The position numbers and the translations under genes were made by a program. Below the pieces are notes generated by a model. That model worked only from the letters and a program-made list of their open reading frames with translations, searched no databases and was not told where the DNA came from. From Chitinophagales bacterium (GTDB lineage Bacteria; Bacteroidota; Bacteroidia; Chitinophagales; BACL12): DNA of 47,703 nucleotides. Positions 8,117-16,346 of the stretch are shown here, in pieces; within the stretch, counting starts at the first letter, position 1, and every line of letters starts with the position of its first letter. The stretch spans positions 1 through 47,703 of the forward strand of contig JAIBBA010000009.1 of the NCBI GenBank assembly GCA_019694895.1, read 5' to 3'.

Positions 8117-9232
8117 TTATCTGTCAATATCCGGTATTACCAGATCTAATGTTCCCATAATTGCCACCAGATCACCAATTTTTTGCCCCTTCGCCATATG
8201 ATCTAATGCCGAAAGATTCGAAAATCCTGGTGAACGGAATTTTATTCTATAAGGTGTTAAACCTCCTTCGCTAACGATGTATATACCCAATTCTCCACGA
8301 GCTGTTTCCACGCGTGTGAAAAATTCTCCCTTCGGTAATTTTAATACAGCTTTTGTTTTCGCGACGAAATCGCCTTCAGGAATATTGTCAATTAATTGTT
8401 CGATAATACTGATCGACTGCCTCATTTCCTCCATCCTGACAAGGTACCTTCCCCAGCAATCTCCGGCAGTTTCTATTGCTTCTGAGAATTGTAATTGTGC
8501 ATAGATATCGTAAGGGTATTTTTTTCTGATATCGCATGAAACACCACTGGCACGGGCAGTTGGGCCGCTACATCCATAGGAAATGGCGTCTTCTTTTGAT
8601 ATATAACCCACATTTTTCATGCGGTTCTGGAAGATGATATTACCGGTAACCAGTTCATCATATTCCGGTAGTTTGGATTTAAAAAGGGTAAGAAAATCCT
8701 TTACTTTTTTCTGGAAATCAGGATGTAAATCAAACATTACACCTCCGGGAACCATATAATTCATTGTCAATCGTGCACCGCAAGTTTCCTCCATGATGTC
8801 GTTGATCAATTCGCGTTCTCTGAATGCATGGAAAAATGGTGTGATGGCACCCACATCCATTGCCAGTGCTCCCCACCATAATTGATGTGAGGCAAGCCTG
8901 GTAAGCTCGTCCATTAAAACTCGTATAACCTGCGCACGCTGTGGAACTTCAATCTGTAAGCCTTTTTCAACTGCCAAGGCACATCCATGGTTGTTGATAT
9001 GAGCCGACAAATAATCCATCCTTGATGTAGAATAAATAAACTGGCGATAACTCAGGCTCTCGCACATTTTTTCGATGGAGCGATGGATATAGCCCAAATG
9101 TGGTTCCACCTTTTTAATGGTTTCGCCATTCAATGTGATCACCAGGTGCAATACACCATGTGTTGAAGGGTGTTGAGGCCCTACATTTATCACCAGGTCG
9201 CCGGTATCTGTTTTTGCTACTTCTTGTAACAT
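8117..9232 (-). CDS. nuoD: NADH-quinone oxidoreductase subunit D
   Basis: 49-kDa-type subunit related to [NiFe]-hydrogenase large subunits. It forms the quinone site with NuoB. In 371 residues it carries the N-terminal GPQHPSTHGVL loop with H21 and H25 (the first His points at quinone in the family), the stretch STSRMDYLSAHINN, and the canonical C-terminus ending in DLVIPDIDR. It lacks the Cys pairs that bind NiFe, as expected for complex I. It is not fused to NuoC, unlike in some Bacteroidota such as Bacteroides. Gaps: 68 bases from nuoC and 102 bases to nuoH. Confidence 0.97.
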   Translation of the reverse strand: MLQEVAKTDTGDLVINVGPQHPSTHGVLHLVITLNGETIKKVEPHLGYIHRSIEKMCESLSYRQFIYSTSRMDYLSAHINNHGCALAVEKGLQIEVPQRAQVIRVLMDELTRLASHQLWWGALAMDVGAITPFFHAFRERELINDIMEETCGARLTMNYMVPGGVMFDLHPDFQKKVKDFLTLFKSKLPEYDELVTGNIIFQNRMKNVGYISKEDAISYGCSGPTARASGVSCDIRKKYPYDIYAQLQFSEAIETAGDCWGRYLVRMEEMRQSISIIEQLIDNIPEGDFVAKTKAVLKLPKGEFFTRVETARGELGIYIVSEGGLTPYRIKFRSPGFSNLSALDHMAKGQKIGDLVAIMGTLDLVIPDIDR

Positions 9233-9300
9233 TTACGCTTTATAATTTCGTCCCTTGCAGGGATTTCATTCCTTCCCACAACAATGAATAATGCTCGTTA

Positions 9301-9756
9301 TTAGAGCTTAATCATATTGATAGGATCTTCATAATCTTTGCGCATCGGCCATCCTTCCCATTCGTCAGTAAGCAATAGCCTTCTGAGATCAGGGTGATGA
9401 ATAAACCTTACGCCAAATAAATCAAATACCTCGCGCTCCAACAATTCTGCGGTGCGCCAGATATCACTTAATGTCTCTATTTCAGGGTTTTCACGATTCA
9501 ACTGAGATTTGATAACTACCTGATGCCCATGTGCTGTAGATTCCAGATGATACACCATCGTAAGATGTGTCTTCCAATCAACACAGGTCAGGCAAAACAT
9601 GTAGTCCATCGACAGGTCAGGCATGTTATGCAAAGCCTGCATCAGGTCGCGGCACAACTCTGAAGGCACCACGGCATTGAGAAATTCACCGGCTTCTTCG
9701 AAGGTAACCTGTGGCTCCAGGTTGGTGATGGCGGCTTGTAGTTCTTCGCGTGTCAT
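9301..9756 (-). CDS. nuoC: NADH-quinone oxidoreductase subunit C
   Basis: 30-kDa-type subunit of the peripheral arm, 151 residues, at the short end for the family. The signature is in the C-terminal half: IETLSDIWRTAELLEREVFD, then LFGVRFIHHPDLRRLLLTDE and WEGWPMRKDYED. The N-terminal half is a variable alpha/beta domain. It packs against NuoD and has no cofactor. It lies 18 bases after nuoB and 68 bases before nuoD. Confidence 0.96.
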   Translation of the reverse strand: MTREELQAAITNLEPQVTFEEAGEFLNAVVPSELCRDLMQALHNMPDLSMDYMFCLTCVDWKTHLTMVYHLESTAHGHQVVIKSQLNRENPEIETLSDIWRTAELLEREVFDLFGVRFIHHPDLRRLLLTDEWEGWPMRKDYEDPINMIKL

Positions 9757-9774
9757 GCTCTGCTGATTCGTTTA

Positions 9775-10329
9775 TTATTGATTGTCGTAAAATTTCTCTA
9801 TGACGATTTTTTCACGTTTGCCTCCCGCTTGAATCTTTGTCTGCAAGGTAATCAAGGCATGCAGAAGGGCCTCCGGACGCGGCGGACAACCGGCAACATA
9901 CACATCTACCGGAATCACGTGGTCGGCACCCTTAACAACACTATATGTATTATAAAAGAATGGTCCTCCGCTGGTTGCACAAGCTCCCATGGCAATCACA
10001 TATTTGGGATCCGCCATCTGATCGTATAAGCGCTTAAGCACGGGGGCCATCTTATTTACAATGGTTCCTGCAATAATTATTACATCGGCTTGTCTGGGTG
10101 TTGCTCTTGCTACTTCAAACCCAAAACGACTCCAGTCGTACTTGGCACTGGCGGTGCTCATCATTTCAATGGCACAGCAACTGGTGCCGAATACCAATGG
10201 CCAAAGAGAGTTACTTCTTGCCCAGTTAATCACATCGTCGAGGCGACTCACGAGTAAACCTCCTGTGGCTGTAGGGTGTACATCGCCGGGGAAAGGCTGT
10301 TGTTGATATCCTGGCTCTTTTACATCCAT
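9775..10329 (-). CDS. nuoB: NADH-quinone oxidoreductase subunit B (cluster N2)
   Basis: Carries the terminal [4Fe-4S] cluster N2, which reduces quinone. All four expected ligands are visible in 184 residues: the tandem C51-C52 in [12 protein letters not shown]117 in GACATSGG and C148 in AGCPPRPE. The Arg-rich stretch [13 protein letters not shown] is also typical. The start overlaps the nuoA stop by 10 bases. The C-terminal 20 residues are basic and variable. Confidence 0.98.
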   Translation of the reverse strand: MDVKEPGYQQQPFPGDVHPTATGGLLVSRLDDVINWARSNSLWPLVFGTSCCAIEMMSTASAKYDWSRFGFEVARATPRQADVIIIAGTIVNKMAPVLKRLYDQMADPKYVIAMGACATSGGPFFYNTYSVVKGADHVIPVDVYVAGCPPRPEALLHALITLQTKIQAGGKREKIVIEKFYDNQ

Positions 10330-10670
10330 TTCAAAGCACCTTTTTTATGGGCATATAAAAAGCCCATGAATAATATAAAAAGGAATATTACCGCTTCGGT
10401 GAAAGCAAACATCCCCAACCGCTGAACAGACACTGCCCAGGGATAAAGAAATATGAGTTCCACATCGAAAATCAAAAAGATAAGGGCGAAAAGGTAATAT
10501 CCTACGTTGAACTGAACCCAGTTTTGCCCTATGGTAGGCACACCGCATTCGTAAGGTTCGCCTTTTACGGGGTTTTTGCTCGCTTTGAGCACCACTTTGG
10601 AAAGGAGGATACCCGCAGTAGAGAAGGCTACCGCTGCCATGATCAATACTAATAATGAGGCCGGACCCAT
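10320..10670 (-). CDS. nuoA: NADH-quinone oxidoreductase subunit A
   Basis: Small membrane subunit of complex I, first gene of the operon, with three transmembrane helices. The loop motif [12 protein letters not shown] (with the conserved Glu-Cys) and the helix [13 protein letters not shown] are diagnostic. I place the start at the ATG at 10670, giving 116 residues beginning MGPASLL, because that opens at the first hydrophobic helix and matches the family length. An in-frame ATG at 10739 would add 23 polar residues not typical of NuoA. The 3' end overlaps nuoB by 10 bases. Confidence 0.93.
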   Translation of the reverse strand: MGPASLLVLIMAAVAFSTAGILLSKVVLKASKNPVKGEPYECGVPTIGQNWVQFNVGYYLFALIFLIFDVELIFLYPWAVSVQRLGMFAFTEAVIFLFILFMGFLYAHKKGALKWM

Positions 10671-11207
10671 AGGTGGGGCTAAAATACGCCTTGATAGGTA
10701 AAACGACAAATGTGGTTGTGCACCTTCGTGGGTTTTCAACCAAATTCCCGTAACGCAAGCCTTAAAAACCTTAAACGAAAAAAAATGTTTAGCGGATCAA
10801 CAGGTATTACATTTCAAGCACCCCTATTATTGAGGTTGACATTTATGGTAACTATTTGCCATTTACTGCTAAAACAAGTTCGACCAATCTAAATGCAGGA
10901 ATGGTGGTAAACAGCAAGTAAATAAAATAATATTCAGATGAATAAAAGCAGGTTCCCATACCATAATCAAACTATATATTGATATTATAAAAAAAATCAA
11001 AAAATAAACATCAAAACCACCTTTCACTTTTTTCAATTTCATGATATAATTCCAAAAAAAAATCCACAGGAAATATTTAACATTTTTTGAAAGTTGACTT
11101 AAATCACCAATCTTGCTGAGCAAAATCATGCTGTTCCGTATGATATAATGAGAAGTTTACGTCTGATTGCGGGTTCACTTATTACTCGTACTTAAATTTT
11201 CAGACAT
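10671..11207. other. Divergent intergenic region nuoA / PFOR
   Basis: A 537-base, A+T-rich stretch that must hold the promoters of both the nuo operon (leftward) and the PFOR gene (rightward). I see no convincing gene: the longest frame (10869-11129, minus, 86 codons) is Phe/Ile/Leu-rich, as expected from A+T-rich noise. A weak candidate for the PFOR promoter is TTG at 11167-11169 and TAAATTTT at 11193-11200, a 23-base spacer with one mismatch to TAnnTTTG. No perfect -7 box was found for nuoA. Confidence 0.5.
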
Positions 11208-14200
11208 ATGTCACATACAGAATCTCAACTGATCTCCCCCGATGTAAAACACGGAAATTTTAATTTCAAACGCGATATCATGGATGGCAACGAAGCAGCC
11301 GCTACCATTGCCTTCAAGACCAATGAAGTCTGCGCAATCTATCCGATAACACCGTCTTCGCCAATGGGTGAGTGGGCCGATGAATGGTCTTCAAAAGGTG
11401 TGATCAATATTTTCGGTCAAGTGCCAACAGTTATCGAAATGCAAAGCGAAGCAGGGGCAGCCGGTGCGATTCACGGAGCGTTGGCCGCCGGAGCACTCAG
11501 CACCACATTTACTTGTTCGCAAGGATTACTGCTCATGATCCCTAACATGTTCAAAATTGCCGGTGAACTTACACCTGCCGTTTTCCATATCGCCGCAAGA
11601 GCGGTTGCAACGCATGCATTATCGATTTTTGGCGACCATAGCGATGTTATGGCGGCCAGAGCAACGGGTTTTTCCATGTTGTTCGGTTGCAACTCGCAAG
11701 AGGTAATGGATATGGCTCTGATATCTCAATCTGCTACATTATCTGCCCGCGTGCCTTTCATGAATATTTTCGACGGCTTTCGCACAAGCCATGAATTGAG
11801 TGAAGTAGAAATTATTCCTGATGAGATCATTCGTGCCATGATTAAAATGGAAGATGTAATGGCTCATCGCAGCAGGGCTATGAATCCGGCAAATCCTTTT
11901 ATTAAAGGAACGGCTCAAAATCCTGATGTGTTTTTCCAAGGTCGAGAAGCTTCCAATAAATATTATATGCAGGTGCCTGAAGTAGTTAAGGCGAAAATGA
12001 AAGCCTTTGCATCTCTTACAGGTCGCACTTATAACTTGTTCGATTACTATGGTCACCCTGAAGCTGAAAGCATTATCATTATTATGGGCTCCGGAGCAGG
12101 TCCTGTGCAGGAAATCGTCGATTATCTCAATGCAAACGGTGGAAAAACCGGCGTTGTGATCGTGCGCTTATATCGTCCATTTGCTATAGACGATTTTGTG
12201 CATGCAATCCCTTCAACCGTCACAAAAATTGCTGTCCTCGATCGTTGTAAAGAGCCCGGTGCCATTGGCGAACCATTGTATATGGATGTAATCAATGCGT
12301 TGCGCGAAAAGGAACGCGATATTAGAAAAGTCATTGGCGGACGCTATGGTCTGGGTTCTAAAGAATTCAATGCCTCTATGGCGAAAGCGGTTTTTGATGA
12401 ATTAAATCAACCAAAACCTAAAAATCATTTCACTATAGGTATTGACGATGATGTTACCAATACCAGCTTGCACTTCGATCCTGATTTCAACCTCGAAAAA
12501 CAATATTACTTCCGCGGATTGTTCTATGGTCTTGGTGCCGATGGTACCGTGAGTGCAAATAAAAATTCCATCAAGATCATTGGTGATCATACCGGCGATT
12601 TTGTTCAGGGATATTTTGTATATGATTCCAAAAAATCAGGCTCGCTAACAGTATCACATCTGCGCGCCGGAAAAAATCCTATTCGCTCGAGCTACCTGGT
12701 GCAATCTGCAAATTTTGTGGCCTGCCATCATTTTAATTATCTGCTGAAATATGATGTGTTACGCTATGCCGAACATGGCGCCGTTTTCCTGTTGAATACA
12801 CCATACCCTCATGAGGAAGTATGGCAACATCTTCCCAAAAAAATTCAGGAAGAAATTATTGAAAAACAATTGAAATTCTTTGTGATAAATGCAAGTGCAG
12901 TCGCACGACAAGCAGAATTGGGCACACGCATTAATACCATTCTGCAAACCTGCTTCTTTGCCATCAGTAATGTAATGAGCAGCGATGAGGCTATCGCAGA
13001 TATTAAACAGGCAATTCACGATTCCTATATTAAAAAAGGTATCTCAGTAGTGGAGAAAAATTATGCTGCGGTAGATAAGGCGCTCGCAAATTTGTTTGAA
13101 GTCGACTATACAAAAAATGCAACCGGAAATCTGGAAGGAGATAAAATTGTTCCTGATGATGCTCCCGACTTCGTTCAAAAAGTTCTCGCTCGAATCATGG
13201 CTGGTGAAGGCGATGAATTACCTGTTAGTGCTTTTCCTGTAGACGGTAGATATCCCGCAGGAACAACACAATATGAAAAAAGAAATATCGCCGAGCAAGT
13301 TCCGGTATGGGACGCAGACCTCTGCTCACAATGCGGAAAATGTTTTATGATTTGTCCGCATGCAGCCATCAGACCAAAAGTGTATGCTAAAGAAGCACTT
13401 GCTGATGCACCGCCAACTTTCCGACATGTAGCACCAATTGGTAAAGAATTTAACAAGGAGGAAGAAGCATATACCTTGCAAGTAAGTGTTGAAGACTGCA
13501 CCGGATGTAATTTGTGCGTTGCCTATTGCCCTGTTGAAAGCAAACTTGAAAAAGGACACAAGGCTATTAATATGGTTGACAAACTTGGTCTTGAAGAAAG
13601 TGAACAGGCCAATTGGGATTTCTTCCTCTCACTTCCAGACATAGATCGAGAAAAAGTAAATAAAAATACAGTCAAAGGCACTCAATTCTTGCAACCATTA
13701 TTCGAATTTTCAGGTGCTTGTGCTGGTTGCGGCGAAACACCATATTTGAAATTGCTGACTCAATTATTCGGCGATAGAATGGTAGTGGCAAATGCAACCG
13801 GTTGTTCTTCAATTTTCGGCGGTAACTTGCCAACAACACCTTGGACTACCAATCATGAAGGTCAAGGACCGGCTTGGGCAAATTCGTTGTTTGAAGACAA
13901 TGCCGAATTCGGATTGGGTATAAAGTTGGCTACAGATAAAAAACGTGAAATAGCCTTATACCTCCTCGACCAAATGCAACCAATGATTGATGCAGGATTA
14001 TATGATGCCATAAAATCTCATCACGGCACTGCAGAATCTGATATCAAAATATATAAACAACAAATCGCAGCGCTAAGAAAACAAATTCGTGGTATCGATA
14101 ATCCAAATGCACATATGTTGCTGCATTTCGCAGATTACCTGATTGAAAAATCTATTTGGATAATTGGTGGCGACGGCTGGGCTTATGATATTGGTTTTAG

Positions 14201-14783
14201 TGGATTAGATCATGTGTTGTCTACCGGCGAAAACGTGAATATTTTCGTGTTAGATACAGAAGTGTATTCCAACACCGGCGGTCAAAAATCTAAGGCATCA
14301 CCGTTAGGTGCAAGTGCGAAATTTTCTATCAATGGTAAACGCAGCGGTAAGAAAGACCTAGCATTGCAAGCGATTGCTCACGGAAAAGCATATGTTGCTC
14401 AAATTGCTATGGCGGCAAACGATATGCATACCGTGAGAACTATTCAGGAAGCAGAAGCATTCCCTGGTCCTAGTTTAATAATTGCGTACAGTCATTGTAT
14501 CGCTCACGGCTATGACATGTGCCATGGCAGCGATCAACAAAAAAACGCTGTAAATTCCGGATATTGGCCATTGTTCAGATATAATCCGCTCAAAGCAAGA
14601 GGCGAACGATTTACAATGGACTCTAAAGACCCAAGTATACCACTCAGCGAATTCCTCTATCATGAAAATAGATTCGCCTCAATAAGAGCGAAAGATCCCG
14701 CCCTCGCAGAAACATTCCTGCACATGGCAGAAGCGGATTTGAAAGCCAAATATGAACGATTGCATCTATTGGAATCGATGTGA
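11208..14783 (+). CDS. nifJ: Pyruvate:ferredoxin (flavodoxin) oxidoreductase
   Basis: Single-chain PFOR of 1191 residues, the usual length (about 1170-1200). It converts pyruvate and CoA to acetyl-CoA and CO2, reducing ferredoxin or flavodoxin in the cytoplasm. The N-terminal domain opens with MDGNEAAATIAF and YPITPSSPMGEWADEW. The inserted ferredoxin domain has two [4Fe-4S] motifs: C706, C709, C712, C716 and C764, C767, C770, C774. The proximal cluster ligands are C838, C841, C866 and C1097. The thiamine-diphosphate site is GGDGWAYDIGFSG with VYSNTGGQ. All catalytic parts are present, so it is probably active. It is divergent from nuoA. PFOR is oxygen-sensitive in most organisms, which suggests anaerobic or microaerobic metabolism. 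Confidence 0.97.
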   Translation: MSHTESQLISPDVKHGNFNFKRDIMDGNEAAATIAFKTNEVCAIYPITPSSPMGEWADEWSSKGVINIFGQVPTVIEMQSEAGAAGAIHGALAAGALSTTFTCSQGLLLMIPNMFKIAGELTPAVFHIAARAVATHALSIFGDHSDVMAARATGFSMLFGCNSQEVMDMALISQSATLSARVPFMNIFDGFRTSHELSEVEIIPDEIIRAMIKMEDVMAHRSRAMNPANPFIKGTAQNPDVFFQGREASNKYYMQVPEVVKAKMKAFASLTGRTYNLFDYYGHPEAESIIIIMGSGAGPVQEIVDYLNANGGKTGVVIVRLYRPFAIDDFVHAIPSTVTKIAVLDRCKEPGAIGEPLYMDVINALREKERDIRKVIGGRYGLGSKEFNASMAKAVFDELNQPKPKNHFTIGIDDDVTNTSLHFDPDFNLEKQYYFRGLFYGLGADGTVSANKNSIKIIGDHTGDFVQGYFVYDSKKSGSLTVSHLRAGKNPIRSSYLVQSANFVACHHFNYLLKYDVLRYAEHGAVFLLNTPYPHEEVWQHLPKKIQEEIIEKQLKFFVINASAVARQAELGTRINTILQTCFFAISNVMSSDEAIADIKQAIHDSYIKKGISVVEKNYAAVDKALANLFEVDYTKNATGNLEGDKIVPDDAPDFVQKVLARIMAGEGDELPVSAFPVDGRYPAGTTQYEKRNIAEQVPVWDADLCSQCGKCFMICPHAAIRPKVYAKEALADAPPTFRHVAPIGKEFNKEEEAYTLQVSVEDCTGCNLCVAYCPVESKLEKGHKAINMVDKLGLEESEQANWDFFLSLPDIDREKVNKNTVKGTQFLQPLFEFSGACAGCGETPYLKLLTQLFGDRMVVANATGCSSIFGGNLPTTPWTTNHEGQGPAWANSLFEDNAEFGLGIKLATDKKREIALYLLDQMQPMIDAGLYDAIKSHHGTAESDIKIYKQQIAALRKQIRGIDNPNAHMLLHFADYLIEKSIWIIGGDGWAYDIGFSGLDHVLSTGENVNIFVLDTEVYSNTGGQKSKASPLGASAKFSINGKRSGKKDLALQAIAHGKAYVAQIAMAANDMHTVRTIQEAEAFPGPSLIIAYSHCIAHGYDMCHGSDQQKNAVNSGYWPLFRYNPLKARGERFTMDSKDPSIPLSEFLYHENRFASIRAKDPALAETFLHMAEADLKAKYERLHLLESM

Positions 14784-14812
14784 TCGATTGTCATTATTAA
14801 TGGAATACCTTG

Positions 14813-14850
14813 AAAGGAGGGACGACAGTTTTATTCGTCCTTCCTTTTTT
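14813..14850 (+). terminator. Rho-independent terminator after PFOR
   Basis: A 13-pair stem (left arm 14813-14825, right arm 14835-14847, one G-T pair) with a 9-base loop, ending in a run of T to 14850. It lies 30 bases after the PFOR stop. Confidence 0.9.
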
Positions 14851-15060
14851 AATTACAATAAGTTCTGATACCTATCCCGCACCTCACTCATACAGTTGCC
14901 GAATTACCCAATTACAGCTAGACTGACTTCTATTAATAAGCAGTTATCAAAACTATTATTTAGTAAATAATTTAAGTCATATTGATAAATTGTTAACATA
15001 ATTGCGCATTGTTAATCATACATATAGCAAATATGTCCTTAAACTAAATAAAACAATACG

Positions 15061-15105
15061 TTAACAATGAGTTAACACTACTCTCGGTAGGTAACTCTAC
15101 CTTTG
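15061..15105 (+). promoter_or_regulatory. Pho-box-like direct repeat and -7 box of the porin gene
   Basis: TTAACA at 15061-15066 and again at 15072-15077, separated by 5 bases (11-base period), are followed after 20 bases by TACCTTTG at 15098-15105, a perfect Bacteroidota -7 box (TAnnTTTG). The second hexamer lies where a -33 element is expected. Two further half-matches lie upstream (TTAACA at 14993-14998, TTAATC at 15012-15017). TTAACA with 5-base spacing is the PhoP box format of Bacillus, and PhoB boxes elsewhere also repeat every 11 bases. Regulation by phosphate starvation is inference. Confidence 0.55.
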
Positions 15106-15121
15106 CTCAAAACCTATTTGC

Positions 15122-16228
15122 ATGTCAACTTTAAAAAAGACTTTCTTCGCCTTGACACTGCTTTTTGCAACGCAGCAGTTCGTACAGGCACAAACAACCG
15201 AACAGGCTTTCAGCCCTTCTATCAAGGTGAAAGCATTGATTCACTCTCGGTTTGAGGCTTCTCTTACCGATAGCATCGATGTAGCAGGTAAATATTTTGC
15301 TAACCCTGTAACAACTAATTTTCGCATGCGTCGCATTGAGCTGCGCACAGACATTAAACTGAATGATAAATTTTCAGGAGTTGTACGTGTTCAATTACCC
15401 GAATTGAAAGGCTCCAGTGTGGGTAAAGTGATCGAGTTGGCATATATGGATTATAAGTATAATGATATGCTAAATGTGCGTTTCGGTCAATTCAAATCTC
15501 CCTTCGAACTTGATGAACAAACCAGTCACGAAGACCTTCGCATGATCGATCGCGGACCAACAAGTGTTATGTTCGTAAATAATAGTCTCGCATCATACCA
15601 ACCGGGCGCCATGGTATTTGGAACATTCATGAAATCCAAAACACCGCTCTCATACTATCTCGCTTTTGTTAATGGAAGTAATCGCGCAGTAAATAATGAT
15701 GATAATAGCCAGAAAAATATTGTTGGACGACTTGAATTCGTGCCGATCAAAGGAGTTAAAATCGGTGCTAATGCTCAGCAGATCTATACAAAGGACACCA
15801 GTGGTCTTTCATATGGCGGAGATCTTAGCATCATTCGAGACCTAAACGATAAAATGAAATTAATTGTTGAAGGTGAATATATCACAGGATATCAGGTAAA
15901 TGATTTTAATGCTGATACAACCGGTCTGGAAATTGGCGATTATACAATGGGTGGTTATTTCGGACAAGTATTATTGCGCTCTGAATTAAATAAATCATGG
16001 TGTAAAACTTTCGAAGTGGGTGGTAAATACGAACATACTGATCCAAATACCACTGTTGATGACAATGCATTTAATACGATAACAGGTGGAATTGGATTCA
16101 TTTTCACTCCTGATAATATGGCTCGCTTGCAATTGAATATCGTACATACAGACTACGAAAAAACAATTACTCCGGGTGGACTTATGGCTGCAAATATGTT
16201 TGTTACGCAGTTCCAACTTAAGTTCTAA
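15122..16228 (+). CDS. Porin O/P family outer-membrane protein (phosphate-selective porin type)
   Basis: A 368-residue beta-barrel with a signal peptide (about residues 1-23, cleavage near VQA-QT). The porin O/P pattern is clear: FRMRRIELRTDIKLNDKFSG followed by VVRVQLPEL, then NVRFGQFKSPFELDEQT and LASYQPGAMVFG. The protein ends in an aromatic residue (QLKF), as outer-membrane barrels do. The best-known relatives, OprP and OprO, take up phosphate or polyphosphate, but substrate cannot be told from the family alone. It has its own promoter and terminator, so it is a single-gene unit. The Pho-box-like repeats upstream favour a phosphate role. Confidence 0.85.
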   Translation: MSTLKKTFFALTLLFATQQFVQAQTTEQAFSPSIKVKALIHSRFEASLTDSIDVAGKYFANPVTTNFRMRRIELRTDIKLNDKFSGVVRVQLPELKGSSVGKVIELAYMDYKYNDMLNVRFGQFKSPFELDEQTSHEDLRMIDRGPTSVMFVNNSLASYQPGAMVFGTFMKSKTPLSYYLAFVNGSNRAVNNDDNSQKNIVGRLEFVPIKGVKIGANAQQIYTKDTSGLSYGGDLSIIRDLNDKMKLIVEGEYITGYQVNDFNADTTGLEIGDYTMGGYFGQVLLRSELNKSWCKTFEVGGKYEHTDPNTTVDDNAFNTITGGIGFIFTPDNMARLQLNIVHTDYEKTITPGGLMAANMFVTQFQLKF

Positions 16229-16246
16229 GGCAATTACATTATTCAA

Positions 16247-16281
16247 AAAAAGCCTGTTTCTTCCTTGAAACAGGTTTTTTT
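16247..16281 (+). terminator. Terminator after the porin gene
   Basis: A perfect 8-pair stem, CCTGTTTC (16253-16260) with GAAACAGG (16267-16274), a 6-base loop, and seven T at 16275-16281. An A-run just upstream (16245-16250) would lengthen the stem. It lies 24 bases after the porin stop. Confidence 0.92.
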
Positions 16282-16346
16282 CGTTGGTGGTTAAACCAAT
16301 CGCACACCCGTCTGTCTAAATACACACTTAATTACCTTTACCATCT

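Noticed and set aside
10869..11129. An 86-codon minus-strand frame between nuoA and PFOR
   Set aside because: The composition (Phe, Ile, Leu, Lys) is that of A+T-rich DNA, with no motif; the region must hold two promoters.
11208..14783. 2-oxoacid oxidoreductase for another substrate (for example 2-oxoglutarate)
   Set aside because: Single-chain architecture of about 1190 residues with an internal two-cluster ferredoxin domain and all proximal cluster ligands is that of PFOR; 2-oxoglutarate enzymes of Bacteroidota are usually two-subunit.
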